Position numbers and translations under genes: made by a program
The notes under the pieces: generated by a model
The model's database searches: none
Seen by the model: the letters and a program-made list of their open reading frames with translations, nothing else
What the model was told of the DNA's origin: nothing
Assembly (NCBI GenBank): GCA_022796875.1
Contig: JAAWJJ010000020.1
Location: forward strand, 1-46,272
Direction of reading: 5' to 3'
DNA from: Eubacterium sp.
Lineage (GTDB): Bacteria; Bacillota; Clostridia; Lachnospirales; Lachnospiraceae
DNA: 46,272 bases
Shown: positions 1-7,229 of the stretch, piece after piece
Layout of the letters: each line of letters starts with the position of its first letter
How positions within the stretch are numbered: the first letter of the stretch is position 1

Positions 1-136
1 TGTATTCGGCGAGCGGCGAATTATGATTATGATTTTAACAAAATCATAATACAATGAGCGCAAGCGAGAAGAATACTCTTGTGTATTCGGCGAGCGGCGA
101 ATTATGATTATGATTTTAACAAAATCATAATACAAT
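1..136. repeat. Direct repeat, 55 bp, period 81
   Basis: Positions 1-55 and 82-136 are identical, separated by 26 bp of purine-rich sequence. Each copy starts TGTATTCGGCGAGCGG and carries a perfect hairpin, ATTATGATTTT-AAC-AAAATCATAAT. The window begins inside the array, so more copies may lie upstream. The second copy ends 35 bp before the flavoprotein start codon, so the palindromes could be operators, or the array may simply be a chromosomal repeat. Function is unknown. Confidence 0.85.
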
Positions 137-171
137 AGCCAAAAGCAAAAAAACGAGGGAGGTAAACCTTA

Positions 172-1122
172 ATGAAAGTATTAGCAATCGTTGCAGGAAG
201 GCACAACGGCAACAGTGAGATTCTTGCAAAAGAAGCCCTGACGGCATGCCAGGCGGCAGGCGCGGAATGTAAACTGATCAATCTGTACGATTATCACATC
301 GAAATGTGTACCGGATGCGAATCCTGCACTATGCAGATGGGCGATGTGGCTCAGGGTAAGGGTACTTACAGAGGCTGCGTATTAAAAGATAAAGACGACA
401 TGGACAAGATCGTGAACGAAGTACAGTCCAGCGACGGCCTGATTATCGCGGTTCCGACATATGACCTTGCTCCAAGCGCATTATATTTGAGATATGCCCA
501 CCGCTGCCTGGCATATGAAGTATCTTTCCGTCTGGCAATCGGCGAATTAAAACGGGATCCGCACCTTGTAGCAGGACTGATCGCAGTCGGCGGCTCCTGC
601 CATGACTGGCAGTCCCTTTCTTTAGAAGTGCTCGGCGCGTCTTTATTCACGCAGTCCATTCAGTGTGTCGACCAGTTACTGGCTACCAGAAACGGGCGTC
701 CCGGCAATGTTTTACTGCGCGAAGACCAGATCGCTGCCGCCCACAAGATGGGAGAAAACATCATTACGGCGATCCAGACTCCGGTAGAAGAAAGAACCTG
801 GCTGGGTGATCCTGACGCAGGCGTATGCCCAAGATGCCATTCTTCCCTGATCTATCCGGGCGATCCTCACTGGGACGGTATCGAATTTCCGTTTGAATGT
901 GCAGTCTGCGGAGCGGGCGGCGATCTTGAAAAAGACGCAAAAACCGGCAAATACAAGTTTGTCATCGCTCCAAACGGCCTGATCCGCGACAGAAATAAAA
1001 ACGAAGCCCGCGCGGAACACTTAAATGAAATCGTGCAGACAAAAATTGATTTCTTCAGTAAACAGGATCAGATTAAAGAAAAATATGATTACTACAAGAA
1101 ATTAAAATTCCCGGCAATTTAA
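172..1122 (+). CDS. Iron-sulfur flavoprotein / NADPH-dependent FMN reductase family with C-terminal zinc ribbon
   Basis: A 316-aa cytosolic protein. The N-terminus (MKVLAIVAGRHNGNSEILA) is the flavodoxin-like FMN phosphate-binding start of the WrbA/iron-sulfur flavoprotein family. Around residues 46-67 a cysteine group (CTGCESC, then a later Cys) resembles the compact 4Fe-4S motif of archaeal and clostridial iron-sulfur flavoproteins. The C-terminal third has CPRCH followed by CAVCG, a rubredoxin- or zinc-ribbon-like pair, which makes this longer than the usual ~200-aa family member. The likely role is electron transfer or quinone/flavin reduction, with partner unknown. GAGGGAGG lies a few bases before ATG. 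The gene is monocistronic, with a terminator straight after the stop. Confidence 0.8.
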   Translation: MKVLAIVAGRHNGNSEILAKEALTACQAAGAECKLINLYDYHIEMCTGCESCTMQMGDVAQGKGTYRGCVLKDKDDMDKIVNEVQSSDGLIIAVPTYDLAPSALYLRYAHRCLAYEVSFRLAIGELKRDPHLVAGLIAVGGSCHDWQSLSLEVLGASLFTQSIQCVDQLLATRNGRPGNVLLREDQIAAAHKMGENIITAIQTPVEERTWLGDPDAGVCPRCHSSLIYPGDPHWDGIEFPFECAVCGAGGDLEKDAKTGKYKFVIAPNGLIRDRNKNEARAEHLNEIVQTKIDFFSKQDQIKEKYDYYKKLKFPAI

Positions 1123-1127
1123 TATTT

Positions 1128-1157
1128 GAGTTGCCCGTTTGCCGGGCAACTCTTTTT
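1128..1157 (+). terminator. Rho-independent terminator of the flavoprotein gene
   Basis: GAGTTGCCCG and CGGGCAACTC form a 10-bp stem with a TTTGC loop, followed by six T. It lies 6 bp after the flavoprotein stop and also sits at the 3' end of the convergent HxlR gene. Confidence 0.9.
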
Positions 1158-1493
1158 TCAATTCATAGATGCTTTATAATTTTCGCCCCAATTCCACATG
1201 GAATCAAGAATCGGCTTCAGACTTTTCCCAAGCTCGGTCAAGGAATACTCTACTTTCGGCGGTACTTCAGCATATACGGTGCGAATTAGTAAACCGCTTT
1301 CTTCCATAGCACGAAGCTGCGCTGTCAGCACCTTTTGCGATACAGCACCAATTGATTTCTTTAATTCTCCGAATCTTTTTGTACCTGTAAGCAGATCACG
1401 CAAAATCAACACTTTCCATTTATCACCAATCAAAGTCAGCGTTGTTTCAACAGGACAGGCAGGCAATTCTTTTACTGATTTCTCTTCGCTCAT
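1158..1493 (-). CDS. HxlR-family winged-helix transcriptional regulator
   Basis: About 111 aa from the ATG at 1493 (MSEEKSVKELPACPVE). That start has AGAGG 6 bp upstream, so it is preferred over the longer in-frame start at 1511. The ACPVETTLTLIGDKWKVLILRDLL stretch carries the Cys near the N-terminus and the GDKW motif typical of HxlR/YodB-type thiol or aldehyde sensors. The winged-helix part continues through RFGELKKSIGAVSQKVLTAQL. It is divergent from a dehydrogenase relic, the usual partner of this family, so it probably repressed that gene and itself through the inverted repeat at 1522-1539. Confidence 0.9.
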   Translation of the reverse strand: MSEEKSVKELPACPVETTLTLIGDKWKVLILRDLLTGTKRFGELKKSIGAVSQKVLTAQLRAMEESGLLIRTVYAEVPPKVEYSLTELGKSLKPILDSMWNWGENYKASMN

Positions 1494-1521
1494 ATTAATA
1501 CCTCTCATCAATAGTTTCTAT

Positions 1522-1539
1522 TTGTAACTTACATTACAA
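1522..1539. promoter_or_regulatory. Probable HxlR operator
   Basis: TTGTAA-CTTACA-TTACAA is a perfect 6+6 inverted repeat 29 bp upstream of the HxlR start codon, in the divergent promoter region. The size and position fit autoregulation by a small dimeric winged-helix regulator. The assignment is inferred from position. Confidence 0.5.
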
Positions 1540-1701
1540 TTATGCCATACTACCTATATTGAGTCAATGCATCTGTATCCTTCAGGTAACTATGGCACAA
1601 TATTGTGCTTACTTTACGTTTTCTCGCTACGGATATATTATAATCTTGCAAGCGAAAAAACAAATCGTAAAATATGAAATCAAATTTAGGAGGACAAATC
1701 T

Positions 1702-1809
1702 ATGAAAATTGCAGTTATTTGTGCAAACGGCAAAGAGGGAAAGTTAATCGTTCAGGAAGCATTAAACGGAAACCACATTCAGCAGAGAATTTCTGTTGTA
1801 GCAGAATAA
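1702..1809 (+). pseudogene. N-terminal relic of NAD(P)-binding (NmrA/YwnB-like) oxidoreductase
   Basis: After a good ribosome site (TTAGGAGGA) an ATG opens a 35-codon frame, MKIAVICANGKEGKLIVQEA. This is the start of the Rossmann nucleotide-binding domain of NAD(P)H-binding SDR-type proteins of roughly 200-210 aa. The frame stops after the first helix and no continuation is visible in any frame before the macrodomain gene, so the rest has been deleted. It sits next to an HxlR regulator, the classical arrangement. A short peptide may still be made, but the enzyme is gone. Confidence 0.7.
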
Positions 1810-1917
1810 GCAGATCAGGCTATCATTCAGTCAATGTGAAGTACCTCTCCATAAAGACAGGGTGCTTCTTACAGGAGGAAATATGCCCCTTGCAGGCGGT
1901 AGAAAGGAGGACATTAT

Positions 1918-2600
1918 GACACAGACAGAACGACTTGATTTTTTGATTAACTATCTGATAGATGAAAACAGCTTCAAAAGATTTTTTAGAAATGCAGGAC
2001 GCATATTTACAGGAAGAATGTGTCCAAAAAGGCGTTATTTCATTATCCGATATTTCAATGGCAGAACCGGGAATTTATTTATGGCAGGGCGACATTACCC
2101 GCCTGTCCGTGGACGCTATCGTAAATGCGGCTAACAGTGCCATGTTAGGCTGTTTCGTTCCCTGTCATGGGTGCATTGATAATGCTATTCATTCTGCCGC
2201 AGGAATAGAACTTCGTTTGGAATGTTCCCGTATCATGGAAAAACAAGGAGCAGAAGAACCTACGGGAAAAGCAAAGATTACAAAAGCCTACAATCTACCC
2301 TGCTGCTATGTTCTTCATACTGTCGGTCCGATTATATACGATAAAGTTACCGAGAAAGACTGCAACCTGCTATCCGACTGTTACCGTTCCTGTTTGGAAC
2401 TTGCAGCGACAAATCAGTTAAAAAGCATAGCTTTTTGCTGCATTTCTACTGGAGAGTTTCATTTTCCCAATGAGAAAGCCGCCAAAATAGCAATACAGAC
2501 GGTACAGGATTATCAAAGAAAAAATCAAAATGGTATGGAGGTGGTTTTTAATGTTTTCAAAGACAGCGACTATCAAATCTACAAGCAGTTGTTGGGATAA
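1918..2600 (+). pseudogene. Zinc-type macrodomain (protein-ADP-ribose hydrolase) with N-terminal deletion and frameshift
   Basis: The family start MTQTERLDFLINYLIDENS reads from 1918 behind AAGGAGG. It then loses frame, and the homologous reading resumes at about 1962-1980 (KDFLEMQDAYLQEECVQKG) in another frame. A few dozen residues between the two blocks are missing. The macrodomain core downstream is intact: GDITRLSVDAIVNAANSAMLG, then a Cys/His cluster (CFVPCHGCIDNAIH) typical of the SirTM-linked zinc macrodomains, then HTVGP and the CCISTGEFHFP loop. An ATG at 1962 could give a 212-aa form but has no ribosome site. The family removes ADP-ribose placed by SirTM. The gene overlaps the SirTM start by 50 bp. 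Confidence 0.75.
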
Positions 2601-3417
2601 TATCAAAACAGCAAAAAAACTGATTGAAAGTGCTGACGCTATTGTGATCGGCGCAGGAGCAGGGTTGTCTACCTCTGCCGGATTTACCTATTCCGGGAAA
2701 CGCTTTGAAGAAAATTTCCCGGATTTTATAGAGAAGTATGGTTTTAAGGATATGTATTCAGCAGGCTTCTACCCATATGATACGTTAGAGGAATATTGGG
2801 CGTATTGGAGCCGATACATTTTTATCAACCGCTATCAAAATGCACCTGAAAATGTTTATGATGATTTATACAATTTGGTAAAGGACAAAGATTATTTTGT
2901 ACTGACAACTAATGTAGACCATTGCTTTCAAAAGGCAGGCTTTGACAAACACAGGCTGTTTTATACACAGGGCGATTATGGATTATGGCAATGCCGGGAA
3001 CCCTGTCACGATAAGACCTATGACAATGAAGCCATTGTTAAAAAAATGGTTGAAGAACAGGAAAATATGCGTATTCCGTCCGAGTTAATCCCGCACTGCC
3101 CTATCTGCGGTGCGCCTATGTCAATGAATTTACGGTCAGACCATACTTTTGTTGAAGATAGCGGCTGGCACACAGCAGCAGAAAGGTATCAGGACTTTAT
3201 ACGTCGCCATAAGGGATTGAAAATTTTATATCTTGAATTAGGCGTTGGCGGTAACACCCCGGGAATCATCAAATATCCGTTCTGGCAAATGACGGCGGAG
3301 AATCCGAAAGCGGTGTATGCCTGCATAAATTATGGAGAGGCGGTCTGCCCGAGGGAGATTGCGGGACGGTCTATCTGCATTGACGGAAATATTGGAACAG
3401 TTTTGCAACAGCTTTGA
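2551..3417 (+). CDS. Class M sirtuin (SirTM), protein ADP-ribosyltransferase
   Basis: About 288 aa from the ATG at 2551, behind GGAGGTGG at 2537-2544. That site fixes the start inside the end of the macrodomain gene, suggesting coupled translation. The sirtuin NAD pocket is clear (GAGAGLSTSAGF, then TTNVDHCF). The usual catalytic His-Gly is replaced by a YTQGDY segment, the SirTM hallmark. Zinc cysteines are CREPC and CPICG. SirTMs are known to ADP-ribosylate a lipoylated GcvH-like protein. That carrier (GcvH-L) and its ligase are not in the neighbourhood, so the substrate here is open. The protein appears complete although its partner hydrolase is damaged. Confidence 0.88.
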   Translation: MFSKTATIKSTSSCWDNIKTAKKLIESADAIVIGAGAGLSTSAGFTYSGKRFEENFPDFIEKYGFKDMYSAGFYPYDTLEEYWAYWSRYIFINRYQNAPENVYDDLYNLVKDKDYFVLTTNVDHCFQKAGFDKHRLFYTQGDYGLWQCREPCHDKTYDNEAIVKKMVEEQENMRIPSELIPHCPICGAPMSMNLRSDHTFVEDSGWHTAAERYQDFIRRHKGLKILYLELGVGGNTPGIIKYPFWQMTAENPKAVYACINYGEAVCPREIAGRSICIDGNIGTVLQQL

Positions 3418-3433
3418 AATCAGAGGGACGCCA

Positions 3434-3586
3434 TCACTCTGCCTCCAACTTGTCAAACAGGGCGTCCACACTGTCAAAGACAGACTGTTCCCCGGATGCG
3501 ATCTTTGCTTTTACATCGCTGACAGGCCAAGCTTGACAATGATCTCTCTTGGGATCGTGACCTGGGCTTTCTGGCGTAATTCGGCC
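3434..3586 (-). pseudogene. AbrB/MazE-like antitoxin relic with internal deletion
   Basis: On the minus strand one frame reads LAELRQKAQVTIPREIIVKL then GLSAM-stop, the swapped-hairpin AbrB core (QxTIPxEI). Another frame picks up at the same bases and reads VSDVKAKIASGEQSVFDSVD then ALFDKLEAE-stop, the typical acidic tail of clostridial AbrB-type antitoxins. The two halves meet in different frames, so the middle of the gene has been deleted out of frame. The expected initiator ATG is CTG here. No toxin gene is visible nearby. Confidence 0.55.
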
Positions 3587-3641
3587 AGGAAAGAAATTGA
3601 AAATAAGCCGATATCCGGCGTTAGCCAAAGGCTTTCCCGGT

Positions 3642-4634
3642 TTAAGTTTCATACTGTGCGCTCAGACGCTTTATTTCTTCTTTCACAATCGCGACCACTT
3701 CGTCCGGACCGGTGATTTTGGCGCCGGCCCCCAAAGCCATAACCCAGTGGATAAACTGCATACTCACTGCGACTGTCACATTTACGGCAAAATGATTTTC
3801 ATCCGTTGCATGTACCGTAATATCTTTTCCGAACCGGTCAATCACCGCACTGACCAAAGAATTCTCACACTCTATACGTACCACGGTTTCTTTGCCGTCA
3901 TACATGGAAAACCGTTTCCTGGCATAGTCCGCCATATCAAATTCCCTGAAATACTTCCTGCCCTCCCTGCGATCCGCTGTTTCCGTGATACGAAGCATTT
4001 TATCCACACGGAAATGCTTGATCATTTCAGCATCGCCGTCAAACGCCACCATATAGTAATTTTCGTCATTCCAGGATAATGCCCATGGGCTTACCTGATA
4101 ATATCCTCCTCCGCGCCGAAGCTCCATCTGTTTCTCGACGTTCCACTGGAAATATTGAAACCGGATCTGCCTATTAGCCGCGATCGCTCCGTGAATTACA
4201 TCGACGTTATAATAAATGCTTTCGTTCATTGTCTTGACCCGTCCGGATACAAAAACCTGGCGGTGAAGCTGGCCCGCTTCATATTTGCTTGCAAATCCTT
4301 CGATTTTTCTGATCAGTTCATTTGATTTTTTCGCGGTAATAAATTTCGCGGACTGCACCGAGTCCACAAGCAATTTTAATTCCGCAAGTTCAAACTGCCG
4401 GTTGCCCACATGATAATAAAAAGTATGCCCCTGCTGCTCTCCGATAATATCCATGCCGTATAAACGCAGGCACTCCATATCGTTGTAAATGCTTTTTCTC
4501 TCCGCCGTAACCCCGTAAGCCTCTAACGATGAAATAATTTCCGGCATACTGATATAATGTGTTTCGTCTGTCTTTTCCAGCAATATTTTCATCAAATATA
4601 TAATTTTCAGCTTCTGATTCGATGCTTTCGCCAT
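3642..4634 (-). CDS. WYL-domain transcriptional regulator (YafY/DeoR-type HTH)
   Basis: A 330-aa protein with GGGGGATAAT just before the ATG. Residues 1-65 form an HTH_11-like winged helix (KIIYLMKILLEKTDETHYIS). Residues ~140-215 are the WYL ligand-binding domain, with the family pattern seen around YYQVSPWALSWNDENYYMVA. The C-terminal WCX extension runs to the end. Such proteins sense small ligands or nucleic acid and often repress their own or neighbouring genes. The neighbour in the same direction is a flavoprotein gene upstream. The target is unknown. Confidence 0.9.
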   Translation of the reverse strand: MAKASNQKLKIIYLMKILLEKTDETHYISMPEIISSLEAYGVTAERKSIYNDMECLRLYGMDIIGEQQGHTFYYHVGNRQFELAELKLLVDSVQSAKFITAKKSNELIRKIEGFASKYEAGQLHRQVFVSGRVKTMNESIYYNVDVIHGAIAANRQIRFQYFQWNVEKQMELRRGGGYYQVSPWALSWNDENYYMVAFDGDAEMIKHFRVDKMLRITETADRREGRKYFREFDMADYARKRFSMYDGKETVVRIECENSLVSAVIDRFGKDITVHATDENHFAVNVTVAVSMQFIHWVMALGAGAKITGPDEVVAIVKEEIKRLSAQYET

Positions 4635-4703
4635 ATTATCCCCCTGTCACGTATTGTATCGTGCCACATCACGCCTGTACCGCCGTTGCGGCGGCCTGGT
4701 TCT

Positions 4704-5249
4704 TTAAATTCGTTTTCCCAGGTCATAGGCTTCTTGCATAGCCGGACTGGTTTTGACCTCTCCTTTTTCTCTTGTTCCGAGTCCTGCTACGATGCCGCTT
4801 TCTCTGACATTTTCAAAACAGGAAATAAATCCACGGAAACACGCTTTCGCCGTTTCTATGTATTCTTCTGCCGGAGCTGCTGCGGTCGTAACAAAATAAG
4901 CGGTCATATTTTTTACTTCCGCTTCCCTTGCAAAAAAGCGGTCCATGGCCGTCTTCATCTGCGCAGTCAAACCGTAAAAATAAACCGGCGAGGCAATGAC
5001 CAGCACATCCGCCGCAATTACGGCCTGAATGATTTCCTCAAAATCATCCTGTTCCCGGAATACACACTTGTTTTCTGTTTGACGGCAGGAAATGCAGCCG
5101 ATACATGGGTGTATCTTCTTTTGTGCCAGATAAAATTTCGTAACTTCATTTCCACTTTCTTCCGCTCCCCGTATCATTTCGTCACAAAGCAAATCCGTAT
5201 TGCCGCCGATACGCGGACTTCCCGCCAAAACAACGATCTTCTTCCCCAT
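4704..5249 (-). CDS. Flavodoxin family NAD(P)H-dependent oxidoreductase (iron-sulfur flavoprotein type)
   Basis: 181 aa from the ATG at 5249 (MGKKIVVLAGSPRIGGNTD), with a GGAAG ribosome site. A longer in-frame start overlaps the upstream gene and has no support. The SPRIGGNT loop binds FMN phosphate. CIGCISC plus a later Cys (ENKCVF) around residues 48-62 matches the compact cluster motif of iron-sulfur flavoproteins. SPVYFYGLTAQMK is the conserved second flavin loop. It follows the acetyltransferase gene after 28 bp, so the two are probably co-transcribed. Its electron donor and acceptor are not evident. Confidence 0.88.
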   Translation of the reverse strand: MGKKIVVLAGSPRIGGNTDLLCDEMIRGAEESGNEVTKFYLAQKKIHPCIGCISCRQTENKCVFREQDDFEEIIQAVIAADVLVIASPVYFYGLTAQMKTAMDRFFAREAEVKNMTAYFVTTAAAPAEEYIETAKACFRGFISCFENVRESGIVAGLGTREKGEVKTSPAMQEAYDLGKRI

Positions 5250-5277
5250 GTCCTGCTTCCTTTCCCGTTCACCGGAA

Positions 5278-5736
5278 TCATTTCGGTAAAATCCGCATCG
5301 GCTGCGAAACGACCGTGCAGTTATCCGGCACATCGCTGCTCACAACCGCGCCCGCGCCGATCTTCACATTGCTGCCGATTGTGATATCCCCCACAATCAC
5401 CGCTCCTGCGCCAATCAGGCAGTTATCTCCGATCGCCGGAGCTTTTCGGTTCACTTCGCCAATCGTTACATTCTGGTAAATACAACAGTTTTCTCCTATT
5501 GTAGCATATCTTGAGATAAAAATGCCATGCAATCCGTGCGGAAGCGACAATTCGCTTTTCATTACCGTATCCGGGCCGATATACCCGCCATGCCGATGCG
5601 CGCACCGGCTTAAGAAAAACGTCAATATATCATGCATTACACCCGCACTGATCTTTTTTTGCAGCCTGTAAAGCCGCCAGAACTGCTGCATATTATTTCC
5701 TCTGGAATAGTCGATTACCTTTCTTCTGATACTCAT
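5278..5736 (-). CDS. Hexapeptide-repeat acetyltransferase (serine O-acetyltransferase-like)
   Basis: 152 aa. The N-terminal part is short and basic. From about residue 50 the left-handed beta-helix hexapeptides are visible (YIGPDT, ATIGENCCIYQNVTIG, IGDNCLIGAGAVIVGDITIG, VKIGAGAVV). HGLHGIFISR holds the catalytic-type His seen in CysE-like enzymes. It is much shorter than CysE (~270 aa), so it may acetylate a sugar or polysaccharide precursor instead of serine. It is first in a two-gene minus-strand unit with the flavoprotein and begins 26 bp from the structured element at 5762-5932. Confidence 0.82.
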   Translation of the reverse strand: MSIRRKVIDYSRGNNMQQFWRLYRLQKKISAGVMHDILTFFLSRCAHRHGGYIGPDTVMKSELSLPHGLHGIFISRYATIGENCCIYQNVTIGEVNRKAPAIGDNCLIGAGAVIVGDITIGSNVKIGAGAVVSSDVPDNCTVVSQPMRILPK

Positions 5737-5761
5737 GCCAATACCCTTTCATGTTTCCATA

Positions 5762-5932
5762 ACAGTTCAGCCATCGCCAAAATTATGGACAAATCATGCT
5801 CGCATGAATGAGCACATAATGACGGCGATGAGCGAAACGCCCCTTAAGCCTCAGACAGGAGCTGCTTACAGCAGCGTATAGTCTGCTTTGCAGACGGTCT
5901 GTGGCTTACCTGAGGGGCGTGGGCTGAACTGT
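5762..5932. other. 171-bp nested-hairpin element bounded by 11-bp inverted repeats
   Basis: The ends are perfect inverted repeats, ACAGTTCAGCC (5762-5772) and GGCTGAACTGT (5922-5932). Inside are two arms. Arm 1 has CATCGCC/GGCGATG (5772-5778, 5824-5830), ATTATG/CATAAT (5782-5787, 5815-5820) and TGCTC/GAGCA (5797-5801, 5810-5814). Arm 2 is cloverleaf-like: ACGCCCCT/AGGGGCGT (5837-5844, 5913-5920), TAAGCC/GGCTTA (5845-5850, 5903-5908) and CAGAC/GTCTG (5852-5856, 5897-5901), with two small hairpins, GCTGCTTACAGCAGC and GTCTGCTTTGCAGAC. I recognise no riboswitch family. It could be a structured RNA leader, an ncRNA or a MITE-like element. Confidence 0.75.
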
Positions 5933-6239
5933 CACTGTTTTCCCGATCGTTTATACACTGATATACTTAAGATGCTGATGCACCAATTATACCAACGATA
6001 ATGATACGGTTTGTTTTCTTTTCCGCAAAATATTCCGTCGTTTTCCTCCGGATTTTCTTACGATTTTCCTATTTTTTTGCTTTAATTAACGGAAATACCA
6101 ATAAATATCCCCATGGGAGGCTTATCGAATCCTTTCCGGTATGTTAAAGTAACATAAAACCGATACGGATAACTATAATAAGACGGATTTCATACATTAA
6201 ATATAAAAAACGGATTAAGACAAGGAGGGGGAACAACAA
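5933..6239 (+). promoter_or_regulatory. Intergenic region upstream of the ABC importer; weak sigma-A promoter
   Basis: Only a TATAAT at 6174-6179 stands out as a -10 for the importer operon. The bases 17 bp before it are not close to TTGACA, so an activator may be needed. I looked for a -24/-12 sigma-54 promoter here and did not find one. GGAGGGGG precedes the first start codon. Nothing else is evident. Confidence 0.35.
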
Positions 6240-7229
6240 ATGATGCGTCTTCCATTGCTGGAAAAAATATGCAAACGGATCTTTTTATTTATTATCGTTA
6301 TGTTCATACTGTCTGCCGCCGTATTTGTCCTGGCAAGAAAGGCGCCGGGCGATCCTCTGCAGTCTTTCTACGGCGACGCCGTGGAAATGATGACGCAGGA
6401 AGAAAAGGACGCCGCATCCGCAAGACTCGGCCTGGACGCCGGCATCACCGTACAGTATGTCCGCTGGCTGACAAATGCCATACAGGGAGATTTCGGCCTG
6501 TCTTTTAAATATAAAATGCCTGTCATGGACGTCATCTCTCCGCTGATTGGCAATACACTGCTCCTCGGCATTACTTCTTATATCGCCGTATTTGTCCTGG
6601 CCGTATTGCTGGCGGTCTTCTGCGTCCTGCATGAAGACCGGTTTATCGATAAACTGATCTGCAAGATCGGAACGGTTTCTTATTACATTCCCGGCTTCTG
6701 GCTGGGCGTCATACTGGTGCTGGTCTTTAGCGTAAACCTTGGATGGCTGCCAAGCAGCGGCGCTTACGACGTCGGAATGCAGGACAATATCGGAAACCGT
6801 ATCCTGCATCTGATACTTCCGCTGTCCGTCATGATTGTGAGCCATTTCTGGTATTACACATACATGATCCGCAACAAACTGCTGGACGAAGCACGTATGG
6901 ACTATGTCCTTCTTGCAAAATCCAAAGGCTGTACCGGCCGGGAAATCTTGTGGAAACACTGCCTGCGCAATGTCGCACCTACAATTGTAAGCCTCATGGC
7001 TGTTTCCATACCGCACGTCATAGGCGGAACCGTCGTTGTGGAATCAGTTTTCCATTATCCCGGTATCGGAAACCTGGCAATAGAAAGCGCAAAATATCAC
7101 GACTATAATCTTCTGATGATCGACGTACTGATTACCGGGCTGGTCGTATTCGCAGGCAGTTTTATTGCACAGGCGGTAAATGAAAGAATAGACCCAAGGA
7201 TGAAAGAAACGGAACATATCAAATGGTAG
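6240..7229 (+). CDS. ABC importer permease, DppB/NikB type
   Basis: 329 aa with an N-terminal membrane anchor (about residues 12-33), then the large external loop with the GDPLQ start typical of this subfamily. Several further membrane spans follow, and the EAA-type loop is near residues 215-240 (DEARMDYVLLAKSKGCTGRE). This is the BPD_transp_1 permease of the peptide/nickel/opine class. It opens a five-gene operon in the order permease, permease, binding protein, ATPase, ATPase, with overlapping or near-overlapping genes. The adjacent larB/larC genes favour nickel or a nickel chelate, but di- or oligopeptide uptake cannot be excluded. Confidence 0.9.
   Translation: MMRLPLLEKICKRIFLFIIVMFILSAAVFVLARKAPGDPLQSFYGDAVEMMTQEEKDAASARLGLDAGITVQYVRWLTNAIQGDFGLSFKYKMPVMDVISPLIGNTLLLGITSYIAVFVLAVLLAVFCVLHEDRFIDKLICKIGTVSYYIPGFWLGVILVLVFSVNLGWLPSSGAYDVGMQDNIGNRILHLILPLSVMIVSHFWYYTYMIRNKLLDEARMDYVLLAKSKGCTGREILWKHCLRNVAPTIVSLMAVSIPHVIGGTVVVESVFHYPGIGNLAIESAKYHDYNLLMIDVLITGLVVFAGSFIAQAVNERIDPRMKETEHIKW

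Noticed and set aside
5762-5932. NiCo, cobalamin or T-box riboswitch
   Set aside because: The conserved junction or box sequences of these classes are absent on both strands.
5933-6239. Sigma-54 promoter for the ABC importer
   Set aside because: A TTTGCT sequence is present but no GG lies at the required 10-bp distance, so the -24 element is missing.
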